Assembly: GCA_036925085.1 (NCBI GenBank)
Contig: JAUPFP010000007.1
Span: forward strand, 625,501 to 689,500
Source: Brachycybe producta
Lineage: Eukaryota > Arthropoda > Diplopoda > Playtdesmida > Andrognathidae
Reading direction: 5' to 3'
Length of the DNA: 64,000 nt
The notes under the pieces are model-generated. The model was not told the origin of the DNA. It did no database searches and worked only from the letters and a program-made list of their open reading frames with translations. Position numbers and translations under genes: made by a program. Position 1 is the first letter of the stretch. Each line of letters starts with the position of its first letter. Positions 26,436 through 38,395 of the stretch are shown here, one piece after another.

Positions 26436-27945
26436 CGTCACCACGTCTTCGAGCACTCAAGTCCTTCTCATTTGCGAGTGCCTAATATTCCTCTTTATGC
26501 CCGAGTGACACATGGGGCGACAGAGAAAAGATACTTTTTCAAGAGTGTCGGAATGACGGTGTTCAGAACCGTCTCGAACAGTGTTCCTCAAACTTCGAAA
26601 GTGAACTTGCACTCACTTCGTATGATCATTGTCTGTTTCGGTTCGTATTTTTCCCTCCGAATTTTCGTCGAAGTCACTTTCCGTTTTGCGCCTGCGTCTG
26701 TGTGCTGCTGCTTTTAATTGGTTGTTTGCACGATTCCCTCCTCGGGGGATTCTAGTTCAAAGAAAACTTCTTCTTTTTTTATTATTAATACCGAGAAGTT
26801 TGGATTCCGAGGCCGGTGACTCTTGTGCTCGAAGGCAGACTGAATTTTTTCTTCATCATTTGGTCTCACTTGTTGCTAACTTTCTATCTGTCTGACTTGA
26901 ACCTGGATGAACGCACTCACAAACCACATGGAGTCGATTGGATGACGTCAAACTTGGATGTCGTGATTGGTTGACTGGATTTTTGTTTTTGTAAAAAAAA
27001 AATGAGCTCTTTTCTATTTATCTCATCAAGAGAGAATAAAAAGACAACGTTTTTAAATTGCACACGCTACTAATTAAGCCACTGCTGCCGCTTTATTATC
27101 TTATAAATTATAATGAATATTCGCTTTTTTACATTCATAAAATCCCTTTTTTATATATAAAAAATCAAAATCTATAATCTGGCGATTTAAAATAGGTAGA
27201 AACAGAAAGGCGCAGATGAAATAAACGATTCAATTCAATTTGAAATAAAATATATTAATTTAATTGAATTTCAACTCTATCTGGCTCCTTCAAAATCCAA
27301 ATCAATCTTTATCCTTTAGAATTCGTGACATTTACAACAATCCATTCTCCGTAAACGAAGGATGATAAAAGATGCGAAGAAAGAGACAAGTGGTTTTTAA
27401 GTTCGTTGCTGACCAGATGATTTGCGGGGCTTCTTTTTCAAAGACCGGAAAGGATGAAATCCCACAAAACAGAACACTAATATGTAAATTAAAAAACACA
27501 GTTAAACCTTACTAATGCTATATTCAATCATTGTTTAGACTTTAGAAATAATGAACATTTTTTAAATTGAAACATGAAACAAAACCGTGACAACATTTTT
27601 TAATTGTTTGTCTTTCAATTTAATCTCCCTTCAGCTGTAAAATGACAAACAGACGACGGTCCCGAAAATACACACACCTAAAAGAACAACAGCCGAGTGA
27701 ATAGAAAAACATCACTTCCATGTGACACCTCAACACGAGATAATCCCTTAAGCCGTGACAGGGGTCAAAATGATTTAACCTTTAACCCCCTTTGATGATA
27801 AGAAACAAGCAAATGAAATCGAACACAGGTATTAAAATAAAGCACTTTATACTCAAATTTTAGATAAAAGACGACCAAGATAAAAATAATTATTTCTTTA
27901 GAGAAACAATAACAGAAAAGAAATCTTAGATTTGAAAATGTTTCG
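26436..27945. other. intergenic: GPCR 5' region and RCC1 3' region
   Basis: The stretch at 26436-26900 is less AT-rich than its surroundings and probably holds the receptor's 5' UTR and promoter. It contains the in-frame stop ahead of the receptor ATG. A TGACGTCA octamer lies at 26943-26950. The remainder up to 27945 is AT-rich and is the expected RCC1 3' UTR region. No exon is recognisable. Confidence 0.5.
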
Positions 27946-30172
27946 TTATCCATTGGATTGTACGGTGCGTACAAGCATAACGGCATGTTGCCCACCGGCA
28001 CCGATCACAGCGATCGTACGGTTTTCCAACTGTTTTCCTTGAATGATACAAGGTTCCCATCTGTCTTCTTCGTCGCCTAATCCAAGTTGACCGTTGGTGC
28101 CCATTCCCCAGGCAAATCCAGTACCTATAAAACGCAACAAAGAACGATGAGTGGATCGTAACGAACTGTCGAGAGATAAACCTAAAGAATCACCATCGAT
28201 CGAAACGGAATAGGAAACCGAAATCCCGCACGCAACTTCCACACAGCTCACTCCTTCAAGTTTGGGAATGGGGACGGGAAGATTCGTGTCTTCCGTATCC
28301 TTGCCGAGACCCAGGCGCCCATACTCCTTACGACCCAAAGAATACACTTTCCCTAGATATTAGAAGAGAGACAAACGCTCAGTATTTTGTTTCCGAGAGA
28401 AACCGACAAATAAAAAATCCCTATTCTAAAGCTATCGATTCAAACCATTGTCATCTATTGCCAAAGTATGATGAAGACCGGCAGCGATTTGCGTCCATTT
28501 CGTTCCAGAAAACGATGGAATTAACTGCAGAGTGAATCGATTTTGAAAGACTTCAAGTCCTAAAATATGGAATGAAAGAGGAAGTTGTTAATTTCACCGT
28601 CCCACGTTGACAGTAAAGTGGGTTACTACCTAATTGGCCATAATTGTTGAGCCCACATCCGAAGATCTGTTCAGTTTGGCTTGTACGAGCAAATGTTGTG
28701 TGAGAACCCGCCCATATATCGTCAAATCCATGTCGACATTTGGATTTATTAACGTGGACAGGTAGCGGAGTCAGCAGAATTTCTGAGAGAGAGAGAAAAA
28801 AAACCAATCGTTCCCTTTCCTTTCAGATCTAATTCGGTGTGACGAATAGTTAGAAGACTAACCGAGACCCTTCCGTCCACCTCGGCTGCTGAAGCACTCG
28901 GCGACGCGGCCCAATTGTCCCTGCTCGGCGCAACCGCACGTGAAGATGCTGCCGTCGTCTGCGAGGAGGACCAAGTGATCGCTACCCGATGCAATCTTTT
29001 TGACTCCAACATTATCGAGAATGCGGAGGGGTCTTGGCTCTTGCTTTCCCGCACTCACGAGACCCATCACTCCGCTAGAATCCTAAACGAATAGAGAGGG
29101 AGGGTTAAGTTTATAAATACAAAAAGAAAAGAGGGTTAAGTAACCAAACAAAAAAAAAAAACTAACCCTGAAATTCCCCCAGACAAAAACTTCGCCTTTG
29201 TCTGTTAACGCCGCAGTGTGCGAGTCTCCTGCCGATACCTGAACCACCGTCCCTGTAATGTCCACCTTCTCTGGGTTGAACTCGCTCCCGTCCACTTCGG
29301 AAGTTTCTCTTCCCAGAGCCCCTTCGTCGTTACAGCCGAACGTGTAGACCTCGCCATCGCTCGTGAGACACACCGTGTGCATCCCACCAGCGCACACGTC
29401 CACTACCGTCTTATTTAACTCGACCAGTGTGGCTCGGCTGCGAGAAAGAACGTCCTCACCGAGGCCTAATTGACCCGTGTCACCTTGACCGACGACAAGA
29501 ACCAGTCCCGGTCCACGATCGTGTCTCCTAGAAACGAGGACTTCATCGTCAGAAGAAGAAAACGATTATTACGACGAAACTACTGAAATTACTGATTAGT
29601 ACTTTTCTTGGTTTTAGTCCGAGTGTTCTCTCCGTCGACCTCCTGCTGGTCATTTACTAGATTGGCGTTGATTGCCCTTTTTCTTCCACGCTTTTTAGAC
29701 TTTGAGTCTTCTTCTTGCTCTACTTCCATCGGGAGCCTTCCTGTGGCTCCTTCGTCATTATGCTCTTTTTGGTTTTCGTCCTCTTGACTTTTTTCATCTG
29801 TGTCGGCTTCGTTGTTGTTGTTCTGTCCGTTCGTTTCTCCTATTCCTGATCCGTTCTTTGTTTGAAGTCGTCCTCTTCTTCCCTTCTGCCCATGGTTCCC
29901 TTCTGTTTTCTCAGTTTCTATCGCTACCGATTCTTCTGTTCCGTCGTTCCTCTTCTTCCTTGTGCCACTTCGACCACGTGTTCTCACCGGCGGCGTCGTT
30001 TTTTCCAGTTCGTCTTTCTTTTCAGCGGCCGTCGTCGTTTTTTTCGTCTGTTTCTTATTCACTGGTTCTTCTTTTCTCGATTTACTCGCTGCCTACAAAT
30101 CAAATAAAAGTAAATTAAAACGAAAATACGGGCGGTTCGTTTCAATAGAAATACCCGTTTCGGTTTCACCAT
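27946..30172 (-). CDS. RCC1: RCC1, chromatin-bound guanine-nucleotide exchange factor for Ran
   Basis: Eight exons on the minus strand: 30172-30155, 30092-29603, 29540-29167, 29082-28863, 28782-28630, 28559-28446, 28352-28194 and 28124-27946. They give 568 residues, longer than the usual ~420. The extra length is an N-terminal Lys/Arg/Glu-rich region (residues 1 to about 165) encoded mostly by exon 2. The seven-bladed propeller starts near [19 protein letters not shown]. Repeats include [72 protein letters not shown], then [16 protein letters not shown] and [17 protein letters not shown], ending [19 protein letters not shown]1 binds nucleosomes and loads GTP on Ran in the nucleus, setting the gradient for transport and spindle assembly. 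Intron 2 is only 62 bp (GTACTA...ATGAAG). Identity is secure; the exon 1 start (MVKPKR) is the likely one but rests on a six-codon exon. Confidence 0.95.
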
Positions 30173-31404
30173 TTCCACGACAAAAAATACAAAATGAACG
30201 AACAGAAAAACGGCGCCAAACAAACGCTGCGACTTATAAAGTACGAATTCGTTTCCGAAGAGAGAAGACGGGAAAACAATTTCAACCAATCGGAAGCTTC
30301 TTAAGCAATCGATTATTAAATTATATCGATCAATTAATTATTGATATCTTGCAATTGTATCGATAGCTATTACTTTTTTTCCGGTTTGTTTCTGTCTTCA
30401 CTTCCTGTTTCCGGTCTGTTTCTTTCTCCACTGCTTGTTTCCTGTCGTCTGCTTCTTATTTTTAATCGGAAACTTCGTTTGCGTTTGAACTTTTTTCTTT
30501 GATTTGTTCTAATTATTATCTGATTGGCGTCAATTTCACTCCTCGTCCTCATGTAATATTAACTCATCTGGCGCTACTTTAATAATAATATTAACTAAGA
30601 TGTCAGGTATTATATTTTATTTGAAAACTATTTTCCTATTTTTGGCTCCGTTTTTGTCCTTTTGTTTTTCTTATGATTGCCATTTAAAAAAAGAAATACG
30701 TTTGTAATAGATCAATAATCTCGACTTTGTTGTTTTTCTTAATGTACATGTGTGCGCCATATGTAAATCCCCGTCTTCTGAAGATCAATTAATTTCTTTC
30801 CCACTTCGTTTGAGAATTTTTTCCTTTTCTCTGGCAAATGGACTCGTTCGAAGACGAAATCGATCGATAATTATGTCATCTTTCTCTGTGTTTTCGACAG
30901 TGCGCATGTACCTGCAATGCAGGTTAACTTAAAATATACACAGATTATTACATAACGTTCAGTCATATTTCTTTCTTCTTATCCATATCCACATATCTAT
31001 GTTACCCATTTTCAAAGGTCTATTAGTTAAGTCTCAGGTTAAAAGGGAGGAAGAATAGGTTCTGTGTTTGCTGGTCATCTGTAGGGGCGTTTTTCTTGCG
31101 TTAGGAGGAAGTGGACACAGTCCGAACCCACTCTTATCTCTATGTCTTTCTTCAGCTGTTGTCTTGATCCCGAAATCTTTGAGAGCGTTATAAAGAAATG
31201 CGCCGATCCACATTGTGAGTTTCTTACCGCGTCCTCTTCGTTTACATTTCACAGTATTCTAATTAAAATAATCACATAAAGAGGGAAAGACACAGACCGA
31301 TACGGTTTCTTTTGTGAAAAACAACTACCATCACCACCACCGGCACCGATGCTAACTGAATTGAGAGCTTCAATTCTCTAATTGTATATGTTTCTGAAAT
31401 GCAG
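30173..31404. promoter_or_regulatory. divergent region between RCC1 and EFR3
   Basis: RCC1 (minus) and EFR3 (plus) point away from each other, so their promoters and the missing first exon of EFR3 should lie in this 1.2 kb. No TATA box or clear initiator is seen. A pyrimidine-rich repeat of ttccggtttgtttct-type units lies at about 30375-30450. A minus-strand open frame at 31034-31252 has no family similarity. Confidence 0.45.
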
Positions 31405-34400
31405 GTTGTTGCGGCTGTTGCTCTGCACTTCGCCCTCGATACAAACGCCTCGTCGATAGCATCTTTCCACTCGATCCCCAGGTGTTCTCTTACGTTCTCG
31501 AGCTAAGGTATATTCATTCTCATTGTGTCGATCATCTATTTGTTGTTTAGGATGGCTTAGTGCGTAGCAACATGGAGAAACTCACTTTCTACACGCTTTC
31601 GTCTCCTGAGAAACTAGATCGCATAGGAGAGTATCTGTTGCAGCGGGTTGGCCGAGATATTTCTCGCCATCGAAATGGGTAAGGACCCACCACGATTCCC
31701 GTGAGCACTCTCTTCTCGTCCTGCGTGACTTTTCTTTCTTTGTCGTTTTTCGAGGTACGTCGTGGTTGCCGTAGAAGCTTTGGACCAGTTGCTCGTTGCC
31801 TGCCACGCTCAGAGTCTCAACTTATTCGTTGAGAGCTTTTTGAAGATGGTTCAGAAGCTTCTTGAGAGTTCCGATTACGTTCTCCAACTTCTTGCGACTC
31901 AATCGGTGTTTTTTTTAATTTTGTTGTGTTTTTTTTTTCGACTGGTCTCTTTCTCATTCTTCATGTTTTCGATTTAAGTTTGTAAAGTTCACGAATATCG
32001 AAGAGGACACACCTTCGTATCATCGTCGTTACGACTTCTTCGTCTCCAAGTTCAGTTCCCTCTGTCATTGTAACATGGATGACACCGAAGTGAGGCGCAA
32101 GTGAGGATCTTGGTTTGAACTATCTTTCAAGTTGGGTCGTTCATTTAGTAAATTACTGTTTGTCTCGTTGTTCTGTGAAGGCTTCGTCTTGCTGGACTGA
32201 AGGGGCTTCAGGGAGTCGTAAGAAAAACGGTCAGTGATGATCTTCAGGTGAACATTTGGGAAAAGACTCACATGGATAAGATTGTTCCGTCTTTGCTCTA
32301 CAACATGCAGGACAATAGGTCCAAAATATATTTGAAACATGGATGTTCGCCAACTAAATTCGGCCATTTATTTTTCAGACCTTTGTCTTTGGGTGCGGAT
32401 GTAACCGATTCGTCTTCTTCCGAAGAACAAAATCCCGCCATTCTGGCTGAAATGTGTTTGCGAGAAGTGACAGGACGCGCCACATTCGGAAACATCAAAG
32501 CTGTCCTCCAGCCAGTTCTCAAGTGAAGTTCTCTCGTTTTTTTTTTTCCAAACACCCCTTCTTTGTGACACATTTTCGTATTTCAGGCATTTAGATAACC
32601 ACGAACTTTGGGTTGATAACAAATTTGCGATCCACACGCTGAAAGTGATTGTGTTTTCCATCAAGGTACCTTGACGTGTTATTTTCGATCTGTTTTGTGT
32701 GTTTCTGATGATAGTTTTGTTTTCGGTTCAGTCTCAGTACACTTACGACGTGGTTCAGATTTTGTTTGCCCATCTGGACGAACATGGCAAAGATCAAGCG
32801 AGCATTCGTACGGGGATGGTCAGTGCCCTTTCTAAGATCATCTCGATTGCTGCCGGGGAAGCCGTCGGTCAGTGTTGAACAGACGACAATCGCAATGTCC
32901 ATTCTATTCCGAGCGTCGTTTCTTTACTCTTGTTTGATTGTGCAGGTCCATCGGTCGTCGGAACGGTCAATTCGCTTCTCACTCATCTCCGCCATTCGGT
33001 TGATAGCCGTCTGCAGCACGAGGAGCACAAATTCCAAGAGGCCGTCATCAACACTCTCGGTGATGCTCGATCTTTATAATTAAGGGAAAACGTTCGCATA
33101 AAATGCACATAAAGAAGGTGTTCAACACCTTTTGGATACACAACGAATACTATCTGAATTTATAAAAATCAGTTTAATCCAAAATAATCCTTTTGTTTTT
33201 TAATGCATTTTGCACCAAACGCATTTATTATATTTGCATGAAAGTTTTGGCCTAAATTATAACGATTCGTTTCTTGTGATGGTTGGAAAAAAATGGGATT
33301 TGTTTTGTTGTATTACACAGGGGAGTTTGTACAGAGTTTACCAGATTATCAAAAGATAGAAACGATGATGTTCATATTGGGGAAAGTTCCTGTTCCGGAT
33401 CCAGACAACACATTTCGTGACGGAGATGTCTTGGTTCAGAACATGCTACTGAAGTCCCTTTTGAAAGTGGGCACCAAATACACGACCGTTCAGCTGACTA
33501 CGACCTTCCAAGGACCGTTCATCGAGCCTCTTCTTCGCATTTCGCTGGCTCCGGATCCGGTCGTCCGTCTAATTGTTCAGCACATTCTTCATACTCTGAT
33601 AGACAGACGTGGAAACCTGGAGAGGTTTTTGAAGCCGGAGTCAGTAATCTGATGGTTCTGCAATAGGAGACGTTTTCCTTATTTTTCTCTCTCCTCCTTT
33701 CTCTTTTCGGGGGTTCAAACAACAGTCTAAACGTAGCGAACAGCGGCGACGTGAGCGTTGAGAAATGCTCCCGACAAGACGTGATGTTCATGAAGAAGAG
33801 TGGACAAGATCTATACATGTGTGTGTACAACAACTTGCAGTTTCAAAACAACCGACAAGAAAACATCGAGGCTCTTCTGTGCACCATGTCTCTACTTGCT
33901 GTAGAAGTGGCCAACGAAGACGTTTTGATCGATGTCATCAGACTCGCTCTCGGGATCCAAGTACGAGACGCAAAGTTACGATTCTAAACGTAAGAGTAAA
34001 ACACGTTTGTTCTCTTTCTGTTTAAAAAAAAAAGGAAATGGCTTGTACGAACAACGTGTTGTCGGAACAGCGGCGTTGGGCGATCCATGCAATAGTCGCT
34101 TGCATTTTAAACTTAGTTAGTTATCTGATGGCTTTACCATCCTTAAGTCAATATGTGGAGCAGGTAAATGTGAAGTTAAGATTGAAATAAAATGGACGTA
34201 ATGACGGTGGTTGTTGGTGGAAATTTTCGATTTAGGTGATCAAAGTGCGCCAAGAGGAAGCACCTTATTTGCTTCCAGATATTGTAATCGACGAAGATGA
34301 TTGTGCTGGCCAATCGACCCCGCCCAATGCAGTGTCTACTTTTGCGGAAGAACTCTTATTCGATAGGAATGCTCTCGTGGAAGCATTTCGAAGCCACGAG

Positions 34401-35099
34401 CACGACGTTGCGCGTTTGCAGTTGCCATTCGTTCCTCGTCAATCTTCCGGTTTGTTTTATCGAAATTGCTAGTAAAGAACAGTGCCATGATCGTTCATTT
34501 TGTCGTTTTTTTAGAGATGGTGAGTGTAACCCGTAGCATAAGCGACTTGAATTCGATCAGTGTCGAAGTGGACAGCATCACTTCTTCTCCTGGAATCACA
34601 AGGGTTTGTGATTGAAAGCGATGAAACGAGAAAGATGCTGAGTTTGGAAAAAAAATTATTTATTGTTGTTTCGTTTTAGAAACATCCTGAGGAAGAGATT
34701 ACCGTCGAATCACTTAAGAAAATGATGGCGGAACCGTTGGACGCCAATAAAGAGGCAGAAGAAGCTAGAAGGATACAGATCGTGGAGAGATATCGAACGG
34801 CCACGTTCGAGGAACTTATTGCCGAGAAATCGGAAGCCAAGGCGAGTTTTATTTCAAACGAAAGGAATGAACGTCCCGATTCATTCAACGCGTTTTTCTT
34901 TCAGATGGATCAGTTACAGAACAAATTGAATGAAATATTTGGCAAGATGACGCCTCAGGCGGCGGTTGGTGGTGTTCACGAGCATGTTCGGGCGCCCGGG
35001 AGCCCTAATCCTAGCGTGCACAAAGGAGACGAGTGGTCCAAGGTGGCTACCCATCCACCTTTGTATGAGATCCGTTTCCCGGATCTATTTGTCTTCTAA
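31405..35099 (+). CDS. EFR3: EFR3 / rolling blackout, plasma-membrane anchor of PI4-kinase III-alpha (first exon not found)
   Basis: Sixteen exons are visible: 31405-31481, 31551-31678, 31755-31905, 31979-32100, 32181-32318, 32379-32522, 32587-32665, 32732-32867, 32946-33059, 33321-33639, 33726-33960, 34035-34163, 34236-34449, 34515-34603, 34680-34841 and 34905-35099. They give about 810 residues plus a missing short first exon. The N-terminus has the palmitoylated cysteine cluster (CCGCCSALRPRYKRLVD). HEAT/ARM-like helices follow (FVKFTNIEEDTPSYHRRYDF, IVPSLLYNMQ, AEMCLREVTGRATFGN, LPDYQKIETMMFILGKVP), and the C-terminus is PLYEIRFPDLFVF. EFR3 recruits TTC7-FAM126-PI4KIIIa to the inner membrane to make PI4P; fly rolling blackout is needed for synaptic and phototransduction lipid signalling. 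The last intron (34842-34904, 63 bp) starts GCGAGT and can also be read through in frame. Exons 6-7 may likewise be joined or split, because the 60 bp between them is open too. Confidence 0.95.
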
Positions 35100-35188
35100 C
35101 GGTTTCTTCCCGTTCAAGGTAATCGATTTGAACCTACAGTATTTCTTTTATCGTTATTTATTTCTTGTCTGTGATATACATTATGTGC

Positions 35189-35194
35189 AATAAA
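35189..35194 (+). terminator. EFR3 poly(A) signal AATAAA
   Basis: A canonical AATAAA lies 90 bp after the EFR3 stop codon, just before the convergent HEATR1-like fragment. Confidence 0.65.
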
Positions 35195-35269
35195 AACCCA
35201 ATGTACTATTATTATTAACAATGATAAATCATAAAATATTGTTGATCGATCAAGAGAGAGAGCGAGATC

Positions 35270-35873
35270 TCAGAAGTATCCCTGAAGTGGTTCTTCAAGA
35301 ATACCTTCCATGTCAACAGTAAAGGCCTGACCACCTCCTCATGTAACGAGTTAAAATCAAGGAATTCAAAATGAAACAAAGTGAATTCCACTTCTTACCT
35401 TCCATGAGCTCTGCTAAGAAGGGTATGGTTTCAGGAATGAGGCCCCATGCCTTTAGCTATCTCACATAACACTTGCAAACGCCCCGAAACGAACCTATGA
35501 AAACAAAAAACTGCAAAAGACGACGTTTATAAGTCAAGTGTTACCAGTCGTGAGCGTCAAGAAGTAGACGGACCTTTGGTGCAGGGTGTTTCGTCTTCAG
35601 GAGCACCTTTGCTGGAATCGTTCTCAATCTGATCGACCTGTGGTTAGAGACGTGTCGGACTGTGGAGAATGTGTTGCACACCAGAATTCCACGCTTGTGG
35701 GCTTCGGAGTCTTTGAAGTATCTGTCGTTTTAAAGAGCGACGCACAAGTTGTACATACAAAGTGAAAGTAAGAGAGATAATGTGTTACCGGTTTTGGACG
35801 AGTTGTTCTGGTCGAGAAGAGTTGCTGCTTTTCTTATGAGGTACCCAGCAAACAAAACAAAAAGAGACTTCAA
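35270..35873 (-). pseudogene. HEATR1: decayed 3' fragment of HEATR1/UTP10
   Basis: Read on the minus strand, short segments in different frames match the last ~150 residues of HEATR1 in the right order. They are LKSLFVLFAGYLIRKAATLLDQ, RYFKDSEAHKRGILV, VDQIENDSSKG, VLLKTKHPAPKVR, a segment near RFVSGRLQVLCEIAKGMG, LIPETIPFLAELMEG, and the terminus MEGILEEPLQGYF followed by TGA. Adjacent segments are separated by frameshifts or by small gaps that splice badly. About 40 residues between VDQIEN and VLLKT are missing. HEATR1/UTP10 is a large HEAT-repeat protein of the small-subunit processome. PCNP occupies the same strand only 550 bp upstream, so the rest of the gene is not here. This is most simply a truncated, non-functional genomic duplicate, with intron-like gtaa...ag pieces suggesting DNA rather than mRNA origin. 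A heavily mis-assembled live gene is the alternative. Confidence 0.8.
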
Positions 35874-36421
35874 CTGATCTGCGATCCTGTCCACAATACA
35901 TTTAAATTACAAAAAATTAATTTAAATAAATGTTATAAATAAATTTTAATAATAAAAGATTATAATAAAAATAAGTAATGAATTTTATAAATGAATTTTA
36001 ATTTAAAAAAAAATAAAACAACCAAGATCAATTCTATACTGGTATAAGAGCAGAAAAAACACAATTTTCACTTTAATATGAATTTCAATCTTTAATAACA
36101 TAACTTTTAATACAATTCTTAAATGTAAAGAAAAACAATTGTTTCCGTAATGTGATTCAAATCGTAACCGTTATTCAAGACACTCTCACTCCAAGAGAAC
36201 GGTCAAAACTGACGCCGTCAGAAGTATTTGCCACAAAGAATGGGAATCCATCAACGCCGCACCATCACACAACTCGTGTTGGATCAGAACTGTGAACGAC
36301 TGCAGCACAAACTACGAAGTTGGTGCCGCAAAACATCCTTATATCTCCACTTCGTAATACTTTAAACAACACAACCACCACCGCTTTGGTTACGTTTGAG
36401 GTGCAGATCAAAACAATACAG
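35874..36421. other. PCNP 3' region
   Basis: This stretch lies downstream of the PCNP stop on the minus strand. Its left half is AT-rich (35890-36160). Its right half is of normal composition but has no convincing frame; an open minus-strand frame to 36265 only continues the PCNP exon in another register. It is most likely 3' UTR. Confidence 0.5.
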
Positions 36422-37598
36422 TTACTCCTGTCGACGCCCGGGAACGACGTTTGGCGTTTTCTTCTCGCCTTTCTCGAATCCTTTTCTCGAGTCGCAGAAT
36501 CCTTGTCTCGTCTTTCCAAACGAATTCGGACCCGTCGAAGTTGGCGTATCCCTTCAAATGAACAGAATACAATCCCTAGTTAGTAATTAACATTTTTTTC
36601 AGGAAAAGTGGGGGGGGGGCGAAAATAAGGACCTTCCCATGTTGCGCATCCTCATCTTTGCTTCTGGAGGCATCTCTTCTTCCTCATCCTACAAACACAA
36701 GCAAACGTATGTAACCATCATTAAATCGAAGACTATCATTCCTTCGTAAATTCGTAAGAATTTACATCGTCATCGTTCCCAAAGACATTGGCCACGAGTC
36801 CACCCGTCGCCACCTTCTTCGCGGTGGTCTTCAATTCGTTCCCCTTGGCGGTGGTACCGGAGGAGGCCTTCTATGATGACAATCACAGGAAGACAATTAA
36901 CCCATCTTTGCCTCATTCAGTCTCGTACGTCATACTTCATAACTTCATACCTGGAATGGACCTAGTTTCATAGAAATCGGCGTTAGTGCACCGATCGTCG
37001 TCTTCTGTTTCTTTTCATCCCCTTTTCCTCCTGCGCCTTCTTCGTCGTCGTCGTCGTCATCTTCATTCTTACGTTTGTGGTGTCGATCGTCATCATCACT
37101 GCCTCCTCCTTTCGTGTCTTTCGACTGACTGAACCCTGGTCAAGGCGAAACACACTGGCAAAGTTCACATTAAACAACTTCAATATACAAACGAATACAA
37201 ACGCAACAAATAAGAAGCGCGCGAACGTTTCGCCCTAGTTCATCACCCTATGTAATCATTAATAAATTTGCTTACAATCGAGTAAAGGTACAGGTAACTA
37301 TAAACTGAGACTCGTTCCAGACCGATTATTATGGCGATCAGTGACGTCAAATGAATGACAACAGACAACACCGTTCTCATTATGTGCCACGACAATGATC
37401 CCCCCTCCCTCATTGCACATCAGTGCAAACACTCAGTTTGATTTTTACTTATTTTATGTCACTTTGTTCGTTCATAGTTACCCGAACCCTTACTACACTA
37501 CCGTAATACGTAGGGTAATGTCCTAAATGAGGGGAAGAGGTTTACGGAAAGGGGGTTCAGGATTCAACAAGATTTAACAATTAACCTTTTCCACTCAT
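36422..37598 (-). CDS. PCNP: PCNP, PEST proteolytic signal-containing nuclear protein
   Basis: Five small exons (37598-37586, 37135-36951, 36870-36766, 36688-36633, 36551-36422) give 162 residues; the human protein has 178. The frame closes exactly. An acidic/basic N-terminal part (SDDDDRHHKRKNEDDDDDD, KGDEKKQKT) leads to TPISMKLG, matching the ISIKLG motif of PCNP. LVANVFGNDDDDEEEEMPPE and AKMRMRNMGRDTPTSTGPNS, consecutive and nearly identical to the family's most conserved block, come next. The C-terminus (FGKTRQGFCDSRKGFEKGEK) is related but lacks the LWERNIKSHLGNV ending of vertebrates. PCNP is a small nuclear protein, ubiquitinated by UHRF2 (NIRF) in mammals and linked to cell-cycle control; its molecular role is poorly known. 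The ATG exon is only 13 bp (MSGK + 1 nt), which makes the start less certain than the rest. Confidence 0.88.
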
Positions 37599-38183
37599 GA
37601 TGATCTTTTCTTTTCGTTTGAATTATTAAGTTATAGTACAATTTGTTAGCGACAAAGCACATAGACGGCGTCGTCCATCTTCTATTATATTTATAATTTA
37701 GATTCCAAACGAGCATCCGACTAAATTCAAATGACTATGTAGCTATAGATAATCAGCGTTAAGGAACGAGCCTTCCCACCATTTTGTATCAGGGAAAGTT
37801 CTAATGTTTTTCAATGGAAACAGCCACCATTTTTCTATTAGTAATCGTCTGCTATTTTTTTCAGAAAAAAAAGCATTATTCCAGCACTAAATTAGCTGCT
37901 TTAAGCAACTACTGTTTGCTAATAAATCACAATTTATGTTTTGTAAAGAAAACTATTTATTATTTCCTGAACGAACACATTTCTTTTCCCAGCAACAGCG
38001 ATGCTTCGTTGTTTCCATACGCAGTTTGTCTAATGAGCGTGCCTACTTTTCTACATATCGACGTTAATCTTTATGTTTTCAATCGATATTAAGCCAGCAG
38101 TTTCGATATTATCTTACTGCAGCTCTGCCTAGTGTCCGAATTACGCTTTCTGGGCTCTGGCAAACGGCCGTCGTGTAAAACAG

Positions 38184-38364
38184 GCATCTGTAGACAGCTT
38201 CAGAATTTATTTGGCTCCGCCCTTTTAAGAGCGTCATCAATTTTTAATTTGTTCGTTACTGGGTTTAATATTACAGGCACCGTCTTTTTTATTTTTAATT
38301 GGTTTATATTTGGTGTGACGCTCAAGGGCGGAGCCAAAGAAATTCTGAAGCTGTCTACAGATGC
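38184..38364. mobile_element. MITE family A, copy 1
   Basis: A 181 bp palindromic element has ends gcatctgtagacagcttcag and ctgaagctgtctacagatgc, followed inward by ggctccgcccttttaagagcgtca and its complement. It shares the GGCTCCGCCC block and the arrangement of an AT-rich centre with the copies at 38396 and 48058, though its outer 20 bp differ. Confidence 0.75.
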
Positions 38365-38395
38365 GTGTATTTCTTAGACCACCCCCTCCTTCAAC

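Noticed and set aside
31034..31252. Minus-strand 72-codon frame with KCKRRGRGKK
   Set aside because: It has no family match and no clear splice partners, and lies in a promoter-rich gap. The basic start is not enough evidence.
36265..36519. Minus-strand frame overlapping the PCNP end
   Set aside because: It is the last PCNP exon read in another register. The PCNP frame gives the family's conserved DTPTSTGPNS, this one does not.
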